The notes under the pieces: generated by a model
Told to the model about the DNA's origin: nothing
What the model saw: the letters and a program-made list of their open reading frames with translations, nothing else
The model's database searches: none
Origin: Nocardia sp. NBC_00508
Lineage (GTDB): Bacteria; Actinomycetota; Actinomycetes; Mycobacteriales; Mycobacteriaceae
Direction: 5' to 3'
Assembly: GCF_036346875.1 (NCBI RefSeq)
Contig: NZ_CP107852.1
Coordinates: 1,488,001-1,552,000, forward strand
DNA: 64,000 nt
In this document: in pieces, positions 51,648-60,102 of the stretch
How positions within the stretch are numbered: position 1 is the first letter of the stretch
How the letters are laid out: each line of letters starts with the position of its first letter
Made by a program: the position numbers and the translations under genes

Positions 51648-51847
51648 AGAACACAGCGATCCGAGGGAGGCAACGCCGCCCGAGCGGCGGTAATCGGTCG
51701 GGTATCGGCCAAGCGGATGATGCCGCACAGCACAAGGCGTGTTGTCGGTGAATGCTGACGGCGCGGTAGCGCCGGTCGGGTCGACGGGCTTGGGGCGGCG
51801 CCTCTCAGGGGTGGGCAGTTTCCAGCAGCGAGGTGCCGCGTTGATCT

Positions 51848-53077
51848 GTGCACACTGTCCCGGTGGGCTTGGAGATAGATCTATGTGTGGTTGGACTTGG
51901 CCCGACGGGTCGCGCGCTGGCACATCGCGCAATGCGTGCCGGGCTCTTTGTCACAGCGATCGATCCGCGACCGAAGCGTTTGTGGTCGCCGACCTATGCC
52001 TGCTGGGTTGATGAGTTGCCGGAGTGGCTGCCGCCCAGTGCGATTGCCACCCGTATCGATGCTCCGACGGTGTGGACCAACACCGAGCACCGCATCGAAC
52101 GACCTTATTGCGTGCTGTCCAATCCGGGACTGCGCGACGCTCTGCCGCTCGATGACGCTACTGTGCTGACCGGCCGGGCGACCCGTGTGGACGCACATGC
52201 AGTGGAGCTCGCTGATGGCACGATCGTCCGCGCGGCAAAGGTTTTCGATGCCCGTGGGCTGTCGCCGGTCAAACAGCGCCGCGCAGTCAGCGCGCACGGC
52301 ATTTTCGTGTCCGCCGAAACCGCGGCCCCGATGATCACCGATGGTGAAGCACTGTTGCTGGATTGGCGTCCCGACAACGGCGCGGGCACGGACGAGCCGC
52401 CGTCGTTTCTGTATGCGGTGCCGGTCGGCGACAGCACGGTAGTCTTCGAGGAAACCAGCCTCGGCCTACCTGGTGGTATGCCTCGGCGTGAGTTGCGCGA
52501 GCGTTTGCTGAATCGGCTCGCCGCTCATGGCATCCGGGTTACAGGGCAGGAGCCGAGCGAGGCCCCGCAGTACCCACTGGATCAGCCACCCCCGAAAAGC
52601 GGGGTGGTCGGGGCGATTCCGTTCGGTTCGCGCGGCGGCATGATGCACCCGACAACCAGCTACAGCGTGGGGGACTCACTGGCGCTGGTGGACACCGCGG
52701 TGAACGCGGTGAGCGAGGAGCGTGATCCGGTCGCGGCACTGTGGCCCTGGCGGGCTCGGCTGGTGTATTGGATGCGGATGCGCGGGCTGTGGGGCCTGGG
52801 CAGGCTCACCACCGACCAGTCGATCGCGATGTTCGAGTCCTTCTTCAGCGCCTCGCCGCGTGAACAGCGCGCGTTGCTGTCCGCGCACGACGACTACGCC
52901 GCGCTGGGCGCCGTTCTGTTCAACACAGTCGCGCACCTGCGTCCGTTCCGGTGGCGCTACGACCTGGTCGGCTGGACCAACCGGAACCGCTGGGTGGGAT
53001 ACGACTTCGATCAGCCGACAGTCCTGACGGGCCGCCGTCCTCGCAGCGATGACCGGACCGAGATAGCTGCATCCTGA
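51848..53077 (+). CDS. Lycopene cyclase family protein
   Basis: A 409-residue FAD-linked cyclase of the CrtY/CrtL type. The dinucleotide-binding start is IDLCVVGLGPTGRALAHRAM; SPTYACWVDELPEWLPPSAI, GIFVSAETAAPMITDGEALL, FLYAVPVGDSTVVFEETSLG and IPFGSRGGMMHPTTSYSVGD are family blocks. It closes the ends of lycopene to beta- or epsilon-rings without net redox change. The start used is a GTG; a second GTG five codons in is possible. It stands alone: no phytoene synthase or desaturase is in the window. Confidence 0.9.
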   Translation: MHTVPVGLEIDLCVVGLGPTGRALAHRAMRAGLFVTAIDPRPKRLWSPTYACWVDELPEWLPPSAIATRIDAPTVWTNTEHRIERPYCVLSNPGLRDALPLDDATVLTGRATRVDAHAVELADGTIVRAAKVFDARGLSPVKQRRAVSAHGIFVSAETAAPMITDGEALLLDWRPDNGAGTDEPPSFLYAVPVGDSTVVFEETSLGLPGGMPRRELRERLLNRLAAHGIRVTGQEPSEAPQYPLDQPPPKSGVVGAIPFGSRGGMMHPTTSYSVGDSLALVDTAVNAVSEERDPVAALWPWRARLVYWMRMRGLWGLGRLTTDQSIAMFESFFSASPREQRALLSAHDDYAALGAVLFNTVAHLRPFRWRYDLVGWTNRNRWVGYDFDQPTVLTGRRPRSDDRTEIAAS

Positions 53078-53134
53078 TCCAGGAACAGTCCATCCCCAAG
53101 TCCGCAAAGTAGATCCGGACGCTCGGACAACTAA

Positions 53135-53593
53135 TCCTTCCGCGCGACCTTTCGGCCCGCAGGTCAGGCAATCGCTGTTTGCAAGGTTGAACCGGAACGT
53201 ACAGCAACCAACAGGCCTTTCGGCATCGATCCGGAAGATTTCGAACGCACACTGCGTGGGGCGGGAACCGAGCTGCGCGACCTGCTCGGTAAAGCTGGCG
53301 TATACCTGGATCGCGTAGATCACGCGAGCGTCAGTTCACTGGCGTCGCTGCTCGGTCAGTTCGTCCAACCGGAACGGCCACGTCCACCGAAACCCGAGGG
53401 CGAGACCACCGGTGAGACCGGCAGCGGGGTGTGGGTGATCTACAACATCGATGACATCGGCGAGGCTAGTTTTGACCAGGTCTTTCCGAGCGAGCTCGAG
53501 GCCTTACGCGCGCATCGCGACAACACCGACGATCGCCGTCGGGTGCGGTTTCTGCCCTATGTGGTTCCGGCAAGTGTGTTGGATCTGCCCTGA
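53135..53593 (+). pseudogene. Start-less hypothetical frame, probably 5'-truncated gene
   Basis: The frame is open for 152 codons after a TAA at 53132 but holds no ATG, GTG or TTG in its first half. It reads coherently: FGIDPEDFERTLRGAGTELR, GVYLDRVDHASVSSLASLLG, VWVIYNIDDIGEASFDQVFP, then RRVRFLPYVVPASVLDLP. The second half resembles small actinobacterial proteins with ALRAHRDNTD and VRFLPYG motifs. It is most simply the end of a gene whose 5' part was lost. Confidence 0.5.
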
Positions 53594-53959
53594 CGGCGCT
53601 GACTCGCTCCACAACTAGCAGGCGGAGACAGATCGGCCGGCATCGCTTTCAGCTCCAGCAGTGTCGTAAAACGACCTTCGCGGCCATGCCGTCTACGGAG
53701 ACGCCGCCCGCGCACGGATCACGTCGGCCCTGGACCATCGGACGGGCGGCGCGTAGCGGCTGCGGTGGTGCTGCTCCGGTCCGGAGTGCGGCCTTCGCGC
53801 CGCCCAGCGGCCGGTTCCGCAAATTCCCCAGTGGGCCGCCAGTGTGCCAACACCGGCATCGACGCAGCTACGGCTGAACGGCGGGATCATCCGCACCACC
53901 CGGTGTTTTCCGGGTGTTCCCTGATGCGCTGCGGTGGTCGGAAGTGGTTGGGTTGGTGC
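53594..53959. other. Intergenic region, nothing recognised
   Basis: A 366-bp stretch between the remnant and the methyltransferase. Plus-strand frames in it are proline/arginine-rich and unrelated to known families; no RNA gene or strong hairpin was seen. It presumably holds the methyltransferase promoter. Confidence 0.35.
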
Positions 53960-54616
53960 ATGTCTGCAGAGGCGGTGTCCGGGGAGTTGGGGCGGGTGGA
54001 ACGGGTTTTCGATCGGCTTGCCGCCGGCTATGACCGGCAGATCGGGTGGTCGGAGCGGGTGCTGCTGGGTGATGCCCGGCGGTGGGCGGTCGATCAGGCG
54101 CGGGGTGCGGTGGTCGAGATCGGGGTGGGCAGCGGGCTGAATCTGCCGTTGTACGGGCCTGCGGTCGAACGGGTGGTCGGGGTCGATCTGTCCGAGCGGA
54201 TGCTCGAGCTGGCGCGAGCGCGCATCCCCGCGGCGCCGCCCGTCGAATTGGTTCACGGGGATGTGCAGCAGCTGGATCTGCCCGAGGGCTCAGCGGATTC
54301 GGTGGTGTCGACCTACACGTTCTGCACGATCCCCGACCCGCTCGCCGCGGCGCGCGCGGCATGGCGGGTGCTGCGCCCGGGCGGGGTGTTCGCCGCCGTC
54401 GAGCATGGCCCGGCCCGCTCCCGGGCGGTTGCGGCGGTGATGCGGTGGGTCGAGCCTGTGGCGGTGCGGATGGCGGCCGACTATCTGACGCGGGAGCCGC
54501 TCGGCTACCTCACCGCTGCCGGGTTCACGATCGAGCACTTCGCCCGCACGGGCCGCGGGGGTGTCGTATTTCGTGTGCTGGCACGCAAACCCGACACCGA
54601 CACCGACCTTGCATAG
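53960..54616 (+). CDS. Class I SAM-dependent methyltransferase (UbiE-like)
   Basis: A 218-residue methyltransferase: VFDRLAAGYDRQIGWSERVL, motif I VVEIGVGSGLNLPLYGPAVE, motif II VVGVDLSERMLELARARI, VVSTYTFCTIPDPLAAARAA and WRVLRPGGVFAAVEHGPARS. The pattern is that of the small UbiE/PMT-like methyltransferases acting on lipids or small molecules; substrate unknown. The ATG at 53960 is 65 codons inside the open frame but fits the family. Monocistronic as far as visible. Confidence 0.9.
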   Translation: MSAEAVSGELGRVERVFDRLAAGYDRQIGWSERVLLGDARRWAVDQARGAVVEIGVGSGLNLPLYGPAVERVVGVDLSERMLELARARIPAAPPVELVHGDVQQLDLPEGSADSVVSTYTFCTIPDPLAAARAAWRVLRPGGVFAAVEHGPARSRAVAAVMRWVEPVAVRMAADYLTREPLGYLTAAGFTIEHFARTGRGGVVFRVLARKPDTDTDLA

Positions 54617-54950
54617 AGCTAACGGTGAATTCTTGGTCAGGCCGCGGGGAGCAGGGTGAGGTCGGGCAGATGGTGCCCACAGCATCAGGCCGGAGCATCG
54701 CCGGATCCAGCGCCAACGGGCGGCGCGAGCTTCGAGTGGCCGATCTCTTTCCGACCGGGCTTCCTCTCCAGCACGGCTCTTCTTCACCGAGAGCGCGACC
54801 CCATGTCGGGGCGTAGCGGCGCGAGGTGCGAGAGATTCCGACCCAGGGGTTGATGTTCTCCCGCGCATCCTCCGAGCAGAGTTGATGGTGTTCATCTGTG
54901 GGAAGCCTGCGACGACGGCATCCCGAAAACAGTCGTCCGAGGGGGACACC
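54617..54950. other. Intergenic region, nothing recognised
   Basis: About 330 bp between the methyltransferase and the small secreted protein. Long antisense frames pass through but have no family pattern. Expected to carry the promoter of the secreted-protein gene. Confidence 0.35.
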
Positions 54951-55184
54951 ATGAAAAAGAACACGATTCGCGCGGCGGCGGCAGCAGTAGCGCTAGGACC
55001 TGTGATCGTCCTCGGCTCGGGTGTGGCTACCGCGTCCCCCGCGCCCGTCCACGTGGCGGACCACCCGGCGCCGATCTCCACCCACGTCGAGCCCGCCATG
55101 TTGAGCATGTACGCCCCGCTGTGGGTGGGCGTTTGCGCGAACCCTGCGATCCCTATCTTCGCTTCGATGATCTGTGCCGCGTGA
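54951..55184 (+). CDS. Small secreted protein, 77 residues
   Basis: The ATG at 54951 follows GAGGGGGACACC. A clear Sec signal peptide (MKKNTIRAAAAAVALGPVIV, LGSGVATAS) with an AxA-type cleavage near ATA-S precedes a mature peptide of about 43 residues, PAPVHVADHPAPISTHVEPA and then a hydrophobic end containing two Cys residues (VGVCANPAIPIFASMICAA). The Cys pair could form a disulfide. No family recognised. Similar tiny exported proteins are frequent in Nocardia and Mycobacterium. Confidence 0.7.
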   Translation: MKKNTIRAAAAAVALGPVIVLGSGVATASPAPVHVADHPAPISTHVEPAMLSMYAPLWVGVCANPAIPIFASMICAA

Positions 55185-55355
55185 CCCGGTCGACGGCGCG
55201 GCGACAGTGCGGACATGTCCCTCTCCGCTGTGGGTATCCGCACCAGACCAGCAACTTCGGTGCATAGTGATCCGCGATTCTCAGCCCGCGCCTGAACCGA
55301 GAGAAACTCCACTCTTGGCGCAGCCGCGGGTGGCGATTCAGCTCCGCCGCGGGTG

Positions 55356-56036
55356 CTACGGCGACGCCTGGGCGCTCTGTCCAGCGGCCGAAGCCATCGG
55401 CTCCTCATGCCGGCGGGCACCCGCGTAGACCTGCAGGTAGCGCGTGATGGCGATCCGGCCCTCGTCGGTCAGCGCGTCACCCTCGTCGCCGCGCTGGTGG
55501 GCCACCTCGAAGACGCGGTCGCCCAGCTCCACCGCCATCTCGACGACGCGCCGGCTGGTGCCGGGCGCCAGCAGGCCGGTGGACAGCAGGTGGCGGTGGA
55601 ACAGGTCGGTGAGCCGGCCGAGGTGTTCTCTGATGTCGTCGCGGACCGCCTCGTTGTGCCGGGACGCGTAGTAGAGCGCGACGAAGTCCGGGTGGGACAT
55701 GTAGTGGCGGCGGTGGAAGGCGAAGAACGCCTCGACGGCCGCCGCGATGTCTCGCAGTGGCCGGGCGGTGGCGAGGGACTCCGCCAGCTCACCGTCGAGG
55801 CGCACGAGTTCGCGGGCGAGGAGCTGCTCGAAGATGGCGTCGCGGTTGGTGAAGAACTGATACACCGTGGCGGCCGGGACACCGGCACGTTCGGCGACCG
55901 AACGGACGGTCGCCGCGTCGGCGCCCGCTGTCGTGACGATCCGCAAGGCGGCGTCGAGGATCCGCTGGACGCGCTCGCGGCTGCGCTGCTGAACCGGTTC
56001 GCGGCGGAGGGGGCTGGCGTCGGGCACGCGGTCCAT
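55356..56036 (-). CDS. TetR-family transcriptional regulator
   Basis: A 226-residue TetR regulator. HTH at about 20-65: RVQRILDAALRIVTTAGADA followed by VAERAGVPAATVYQFFTNRD. C-terminal ligand domain with FFAFHRRHYMSHPDFVALYY. It is divergent from the molybdopterin oxidoreductase gene with a 71-bp intergenic region that carries repeats suited to an operator, so it most likely represses that operon and itself. Start ATG 56036; an upstream ATG at 56060 would put the operator inside the gene. Confidence 0.92.
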   Translation of the reverse strand: MDRVPDASPLRREPVQQRSRERVQRILDAALRIVTTAGADAATVRSVAERAGVPAATVYQFFTNRDAIFEQLLARELVRLDGELAESLATARPLRDIAAAVEAFFAFHRRHYMSHPDFVALYYASRHNEAVRDDIREHLGRLTDLFHRHLLSTGLLAPGTSRRVVEMAVELGDRVFEVAHQRGDEGDALTDEGRIAITRYLQVYAGARRHEEPMASAAGQSAQASP

Positions 56037-56043
56037 GGTAGAC

Positions 56044-56077
56044 ACGTCAAAACTAAACATGACGTCAAGTTATGTTT
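56044..56077. promoter_or_regulatory. Candidate TetR operator
   Basis: Between the divergent starts, ACGTCAA occurs twice on the same strand (56044-56050 and 56062-56068), and AAACAT (56055-56060) is matched by its inverse ATGTTT (56072-56077). Either set could be the dimer-binding site of the adjacent TetR protein. The region is notably AT-richer than its surroundings. Confidence 0.5.
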
Positions 56078-56107
56078 CAGCTGATCTTGTGCGGAGGCGA
56101 CTACACC

Positions 56108-58318
56108 ATGAGCACGACCAGGGCAGCCGTCGATGCGTTGGTCAAGGCGGGGCGGGCGAAACGCCGTTCCACCGCCGGGGACGGCACCACCGCGAAGGCT
56201 GCTTGCAACTTGTGCGAGGCGATCTGCGGTATCGAGATCACCATCGAAGGCGGGATGGCCATCGGTGTTCGCGGCGACCGCGACGACCCGCTGTCCCTCG
56301 GCCACGTGTGTCCCAAGTCCGTGGCGATGACCGACGTGCACAGCGACCAGGACCGGCTGCGGCGGCCGATGCGCAAGATCGATGGGAATTGGGTGGAGGT
56401 GGACTGGTCCGAGGCGATCGATGCAGCAGCCCGCGGACTCGCTCAGGCCCGCCGGCGCCACGGCGCGAATGCGGTGGCGGTCTACCTGGGCAACCCCTCG
56501 GTCCACAGCCTCGGCGCGATGACCCACGGGTCAGCGTTCACCTCGCTGCTGCGCACCCACAACCACTTCTCGGCCTCCTCGGTCGATCAGTTGCCGCACC
56601 AGGTCGTTTCGGCACTGCTGTACGGGCACCAGTTCCTGCTGCCGGAGCCGGACCTCGACCGGACACGGCACCTGCTCATGTTCGGCGCCAACCCGCGTGC
56701 GTCGAACGGAAGCCTGATGACCGCGCCGGACATGGCGAGGCGCCTGCGGGAGATCCGCGAGCGCGGCGGGCGGGTCACCGTCATCGACCCGCGCCGAACG
56801 GAAACCGCCGCCGACGCCGATGAGCACGTGTTCATCCGGCCCGGCACGGACGCCGCGGTGTTGTTGGCCATGGTGCACGTCGTCCTGCGCGACCGCGCAC
56901 CGAGCCTGCCCGAATATGTCACGGGCCTGGACGCGCTCCAGGAGGCGGTCGCCGAGTTCACTCCGGAAGCCGCCGGCCGTTTCAGCGGCGTGCCCGCCGC
57001 CACGATCACCCGCCTCGCCCTCTCCTTCGCCGACGCAGGCCCCGCCGCCTGCTACGGCCGGTTCGGGGTTTCGACCCAGCGCCACGGCACCGTGTGCCAG
57101 TGGGCCATCCAGGTGCTCAACATCATCACCGGCAACCTGGGCCGCGAGGGCGGGACACTGTTCGCCGATCCGGCCATCGACATGACTCGGCTGCTCAGCC
57201 CGGGCCATTTCGGGCGCCGCCGCAGCCGTGTGCGGGGGCTTCCTTCCTTCGCCGGGGAATTTCCGGTCGCCGCGCTTGCCGAGGAGATCACAACGCCAGG
57301 CGAGGGGCAGATCCGGGCGCTGCTGACGGTTGCGGGAAACCCGGTGCTGTCCACTCCTGCCGGAGCCGCACTCGGCACTGCGCTCGGCGGCCTCGATTTC
57401 ATGGTGGCCGTCGACTTCTACCTCAACGAGACCACGCGCCACGCGGACGTCATCCTGCCGCCGACCAGCGCCCTGGAACGAGACCACTACGACCTGGTTT
57501 TCCGGTCATTCGCTGTCCGCAACACCGCGAAATACTCGCCCGCTGTGCTGCCCAAGCCGCGCGGCGCGCGGCACGACTGGGAGATCTTCCGCGACCTCGG
57601 CTCGGCCTACCAACGCCACCTCGGCGGCGGCCGGATGCAGGTATTGCGCCGTCGCCTCAGCAGGCCGGCCCTGGCCACCGAGGTACGGCTGCGAATACCA
57701 CCGCGTCGGCTGGTGGACCTGCTCCTGCGCCGAGGCCGCTACCGGCTGAGCGTGCGCCGGCTGCTCGCCCACCCGGCCGGGCTGGATCTAGGCCCGCTGC
57801 GACCAGGCGTCGAGCATCGCCTGCGGACTCGTGACCGCCGACTACATCTTGTGCCGCCGCAGGTCGTCGACGCCCTCGACATCCTGCGCTCCGACCTGCG
57901 AGCGGATCCCGGGGATCCAGGGTCGCTGCTGTTGATCGGCCGACGGCACCTGCGCTCCAACAACTCCTGGATGCACAACTACGCCCGCCTCGTCGCCGGT
58001 CCGCAGCGCCACCATCTGCTCATGCATCCTGCCGACGCTGCCCGCCTCGGACTGGCCGACGGGCCCGCCGTGCTGCGCTCGCGCACCGGCGCCGTGCGGG
58101 TGGACGTCAGGCAGACCACCGACATCATGGCGGGCACGGTCAGCCTGCCCCACGGGTACGGGCACGCGGCGGCGGAAAGCCGGCTGTCCGTGGCCGCCCG
58201 CGTCACGGGCGCGAGCGCCAACGATGTCACCGACCCGTTGTTCCTGGACACCGTCAGCGGAAACGCCGCGCTCAACGGAATCCCGGTCACCGTCGAACCG
58301 CTCCCCGACTCCCACTAG
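56108..58318 (+). CDS. Molybdopterin-dependent oxidoreductase
   Basis: A 736-residue enzyme of the DMSO-reductase superfamily. An N-terminal [4Fe-4S] site is given by CNLCEAICG and the Cys of GHVCPKSVAM; molybdopterin-binding regions include NAVAVYLGNPSVHSLGAMTH, LLMFGANPRASNGSLMTAPD, VTVIDPRRTETAADADEHVF and the C-terminal HGYGHAAAESRLSVAARVTG. There is no Tat signal, so it is cytoplasmic. Such actinobacterial proteins are often called BisC- or formate-dehydrogenase-like; the substrate is not known. GGAGG precedes the ATG. It is followed 11 bp later by the FprB-type reductase, which may exchange electrons with it. Confidence 0.92.
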   Translation: MSTTRAAVDALVKAGRAKRRSTAGDGTTAKAACNLCEAICGIEITIEGGMAIGVRGDRDDPLSLGHVCPKSVAMTDVHSDQDRLRRPMRKIDGNWVEVDWSEAIDAAARGLAQARRRHGANAVAVYLGNPSVHSLGAMTHGSAFTSLLRTHNHFSASSVDQLPHQVVSALLYGHQFLLPEPDLDRTRHLLMFGANPRASNGSLMTAPDMARRLREIRERGGRVTVIDPRRTETAADADEHVFIRPGTDAAVLLAMVHVVLRDRAPSLPEYVTGLDALQEAVAEFTPEAAGRFSGVPAATITRLALSFADAGPAACYGRFGVSTQRHGTVCQWAIQVLNIITGNLGREGGTLFADPAIDMTRLLSPGHFGRRRSRVRGLPSFAGEFPVAALAEEITTPGEGQIRALLTVAGNPVLSTPAGAALGTALGGLDFMVAVDFYLNETTRHADVILPPTSALERDHYDLVFRSFAVRNTAKYSPAVLPKPRGARHDWEIFRDLGSAYQRHLGGGRMQVLRRRLSRPALATEVRLRIPPRRLVDLLLRRGRYRLSVRRLLAHPAGLDLGPLRPGVEHRLRTRDRRLHLVPPQVVDALDILRSDLRADPGDPGSLLLIGRRHLRSNNSWMHNYARLVAGPQRHHLLMHPADAARLGLADGPAVLRSRTGAVRVDVRQTTDIMAGTVSLPHGYGHAAAESRLSVAARVTGASANDVTDPLFLDTVSGNAALNGIPVTVEPLPDSH

Positions 58319-58329
58319 CAAGGAACGCC

Positions 58330-60039
58330 ATGCCTCACGTGATCACCCAGCCGTGCTGCAACGACGCCTCCTGCGTGCCGGTGTGCCCGGTCGGCTGCAT
58401 CCATCCCACCCCCGACGAACCTGGCTTCGCCTCCGCCGAGGCCCTCTACATCGACCCGGCCAGCTGCATCGACTGCGGCGCCTGCGTCGCCGAGTGCCCG
58501 GTCGGGGCGATCACCCGCGACACCGCGCCCGCCGCGGCGCGGTTCTTGGACCTGGCGGAGGCTTATTACCAACGAAACCCGCTGCCGCCCGGCATCCCCG
58601 CCGCCCCGCCGCCCGCTGCGCGGGCCGAGGTCGAGGAACTTCGAGTCGCGGTGGTGGGCTCCGGGCCCGCGGGCGCGTATGCCGCACTGGAGCTGCTCGA
58701 GCACCCGGGCGCGACAGTCACGATGTTCGACCGGCTGCCCACACCGTGGGGTCTGGTGCGAGGCGGGGTGGCCCCCGACCACCCGTCCACCAAATCCGTC
58801 ACCGAGGTATTCGAGCGTGCCGCCGCCAACGGCCGCTTCCGCTTCCACCTCAACGTCGAGGTCGGTACCCACATCACCCACGACGAGCTGGCCGCAGCAC
58901 ACCACGCCGTCGTCTATGCCTATGGGGCCTCCGGTGACCGCCGCCTGGGGATTCCCGGCGAGGACCTGCCGGGCAGCGCGTCGGCAACCGAGTTCGTGAA
59001 CTGGTACAACGGCCACCCGGACTTCGTCGACCGCACGTTCGATCTCTCCTGCCGCCGTGCCATCGTCGTCGGCAACGGCAACGTCGCCCTCGACATCGCG
59101 CGCCTTCTGGCCGCCGACCCCGCGGAGCTCGCCGCCACCGATATGGCCGATCACGCCCTGGCCGCGCTGGCCGCCAGCGCGATCGAGGAAGTCCTGGTCC
59201 TCGGCCGACGTGGCCCCGCGCAGGCCGCGTACACCACTCCTGAACTGCTCGCCCTGACCGATCTCGACGGCGCCGATGTCTTCGCGTTCTCCGACGAGGT
59301 CACCTTGGATGCCGACCAGCTCGCCGCGCTTCAGTCCGACCCGCTCGAGCTGGCCAAGGCGAAGGCGGCTGCGGAACTCGCGGCCCGCCGCCGCGGCGCG
59401 TCTCGCCGAATCGTGCTGCGCTACTTGGGTTCTCCGCTGGAGATCATGGGCGACGAACGAGTCACCGGGGTACGCGTCGCCCGCAATCGGCTCGAACGCG
59501 GCCCCGGCGGCGACGTCCGCGCTGTCCCGACCGGAATCGAAGAGACCATCGAGGCGGGCCTGGTGCTCCGGGCGGTGGGCTACCGCGGAGCTGCACTGTC
59601 CGGCCTGCCCTTCGACCCTGACCGGGGTGTGCTGCCCAACCACCAGGGCCGCGTCCTGCACGACCGGACCGGCGAACCCATCCCCGGCGTTTACACGGCG
59701 GGATGGATCAAGCGGGGCCCGTCCGGAGGCATCGGCGCCAACAAGAAATGCGCACTGGACACCGTCGCCGCACTCGTCGCCGACCATTCCGCGGGGTTGC
59801 TGCCCACCCCCGCGGCCACCCCGCAGGACCTCGACACGCTGGTCCGGAACCGCCAACCCGCTGTCGTCGGTGTGCACGGGTGGCGGGCGATCGATCGGAC
59901 CGAACGCGAACTCGGCGCGGTCCAGGGACGGCCAAGGCGCAAGCTCGCCTCCTTCCCTGCCCTGCTCGCCGCGGCGCACGGGGACGACTCGATGCCGACG
60001 ATCCCACTGCCGGTCGACGCAGACAGGATCCGCCCCTAG
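58330..60039 (+). CDS. fprB: Ferredoxin/ferredoxin-NADP reductase, FprB type
   Basis: A 569-residue fusion of a ferredoxin with an adrenodoxin-reductase-like flavoprotein. N-terminal 7Fe/8Fe ferredoxin cysteines lie in TQPCCNDASCVPVCPVGCIH and SCIDCGACVAECPVGA. The reductase has the FAD motif VAVVGSGPAGAYAALELLEH, MFDRLPTPWGLVRGGVAPDH, the NADPH motif IVVGNGNVALDIARLLAADP and GWIKRGPSGGIGANKKCA. It is closely similar in layout to M. tuberculosis FprB. It moves electrons between NADPH and iron-sulfur proteins, here probably the molybdoenzyme encoded just upstream (11-bp gap). Confidence 0.93.
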   Translation: MPHVITQPCCNDASCVPVCPVGCIHPTPDEPGFASAEALYIDPASCIDCGACVAECPVGAITRDTAPAAARFLDLAEAYYQRNPLPPGIPAAPPPAARAEVEELRVAVVGSGPAGAYAALELLEHPGATVTMFDRLPTPWGLVRGGVAPDHPSTKSVTEVFERAAANGRFRFHLNVEVGTHITHDELAAAHHAVVYAYGASGDRRLGIPGEDLPGSASATEFVNWYNGHPDFVDRTFDLSCRRAIVVGNGNVALDIARLLAADPAELAATDMADHALAALAASAIEEVLVLGRRGPAQAAYTTPELLALTDLDGADVFAFSDEVTLDADQLAALQSDPLELAKAKAAAELAARRRGASRRIVLRYLGSPLEIMGDERVTGVRVARNRLERGPGGDVRAVPTGIEETIEAGLVLRAVGYRGAALSGLPFDPDRGVLPNHQGRVLHDRTGEPIPGVYTAGWIKRGPSGGIGANKKCALDTVAALVADHSAGLLPTPAATPQDLDTLVRNRQPAVVGVHGWRAIDRTERELGAVQGRPRRKLASFPALLAAAHGDDSMPTIPLPVDADRIRP

Positions 60040-60102
60040 TCGCGGTGGCCGTTCCTGCAAAAGCGCAATCCGGTGTCAGCCCGCCGGGATTACTGTCGAA
60101 GC

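Larger units (their letters stand above)
51335..51847. other. Right end of the island, no gene
   Basis: About 510 bp that contain a strong inverted repeat (51396-51430), a short direct repeat CCTGCCAAGA at 51481-51490 and 51492-51501 that could be a recombinase arm site, and the right attachment repeat. Frames crossing the area are readings of the tRNA fragment or chance. Confidence 0.5.

Noticed and set aside
56035..56823. Alternative-frame ORFs inside the molybdoenzyme gene
   Set aside because: They are Arg-rich shadows of the clearly recognised oxidoreductase frame.
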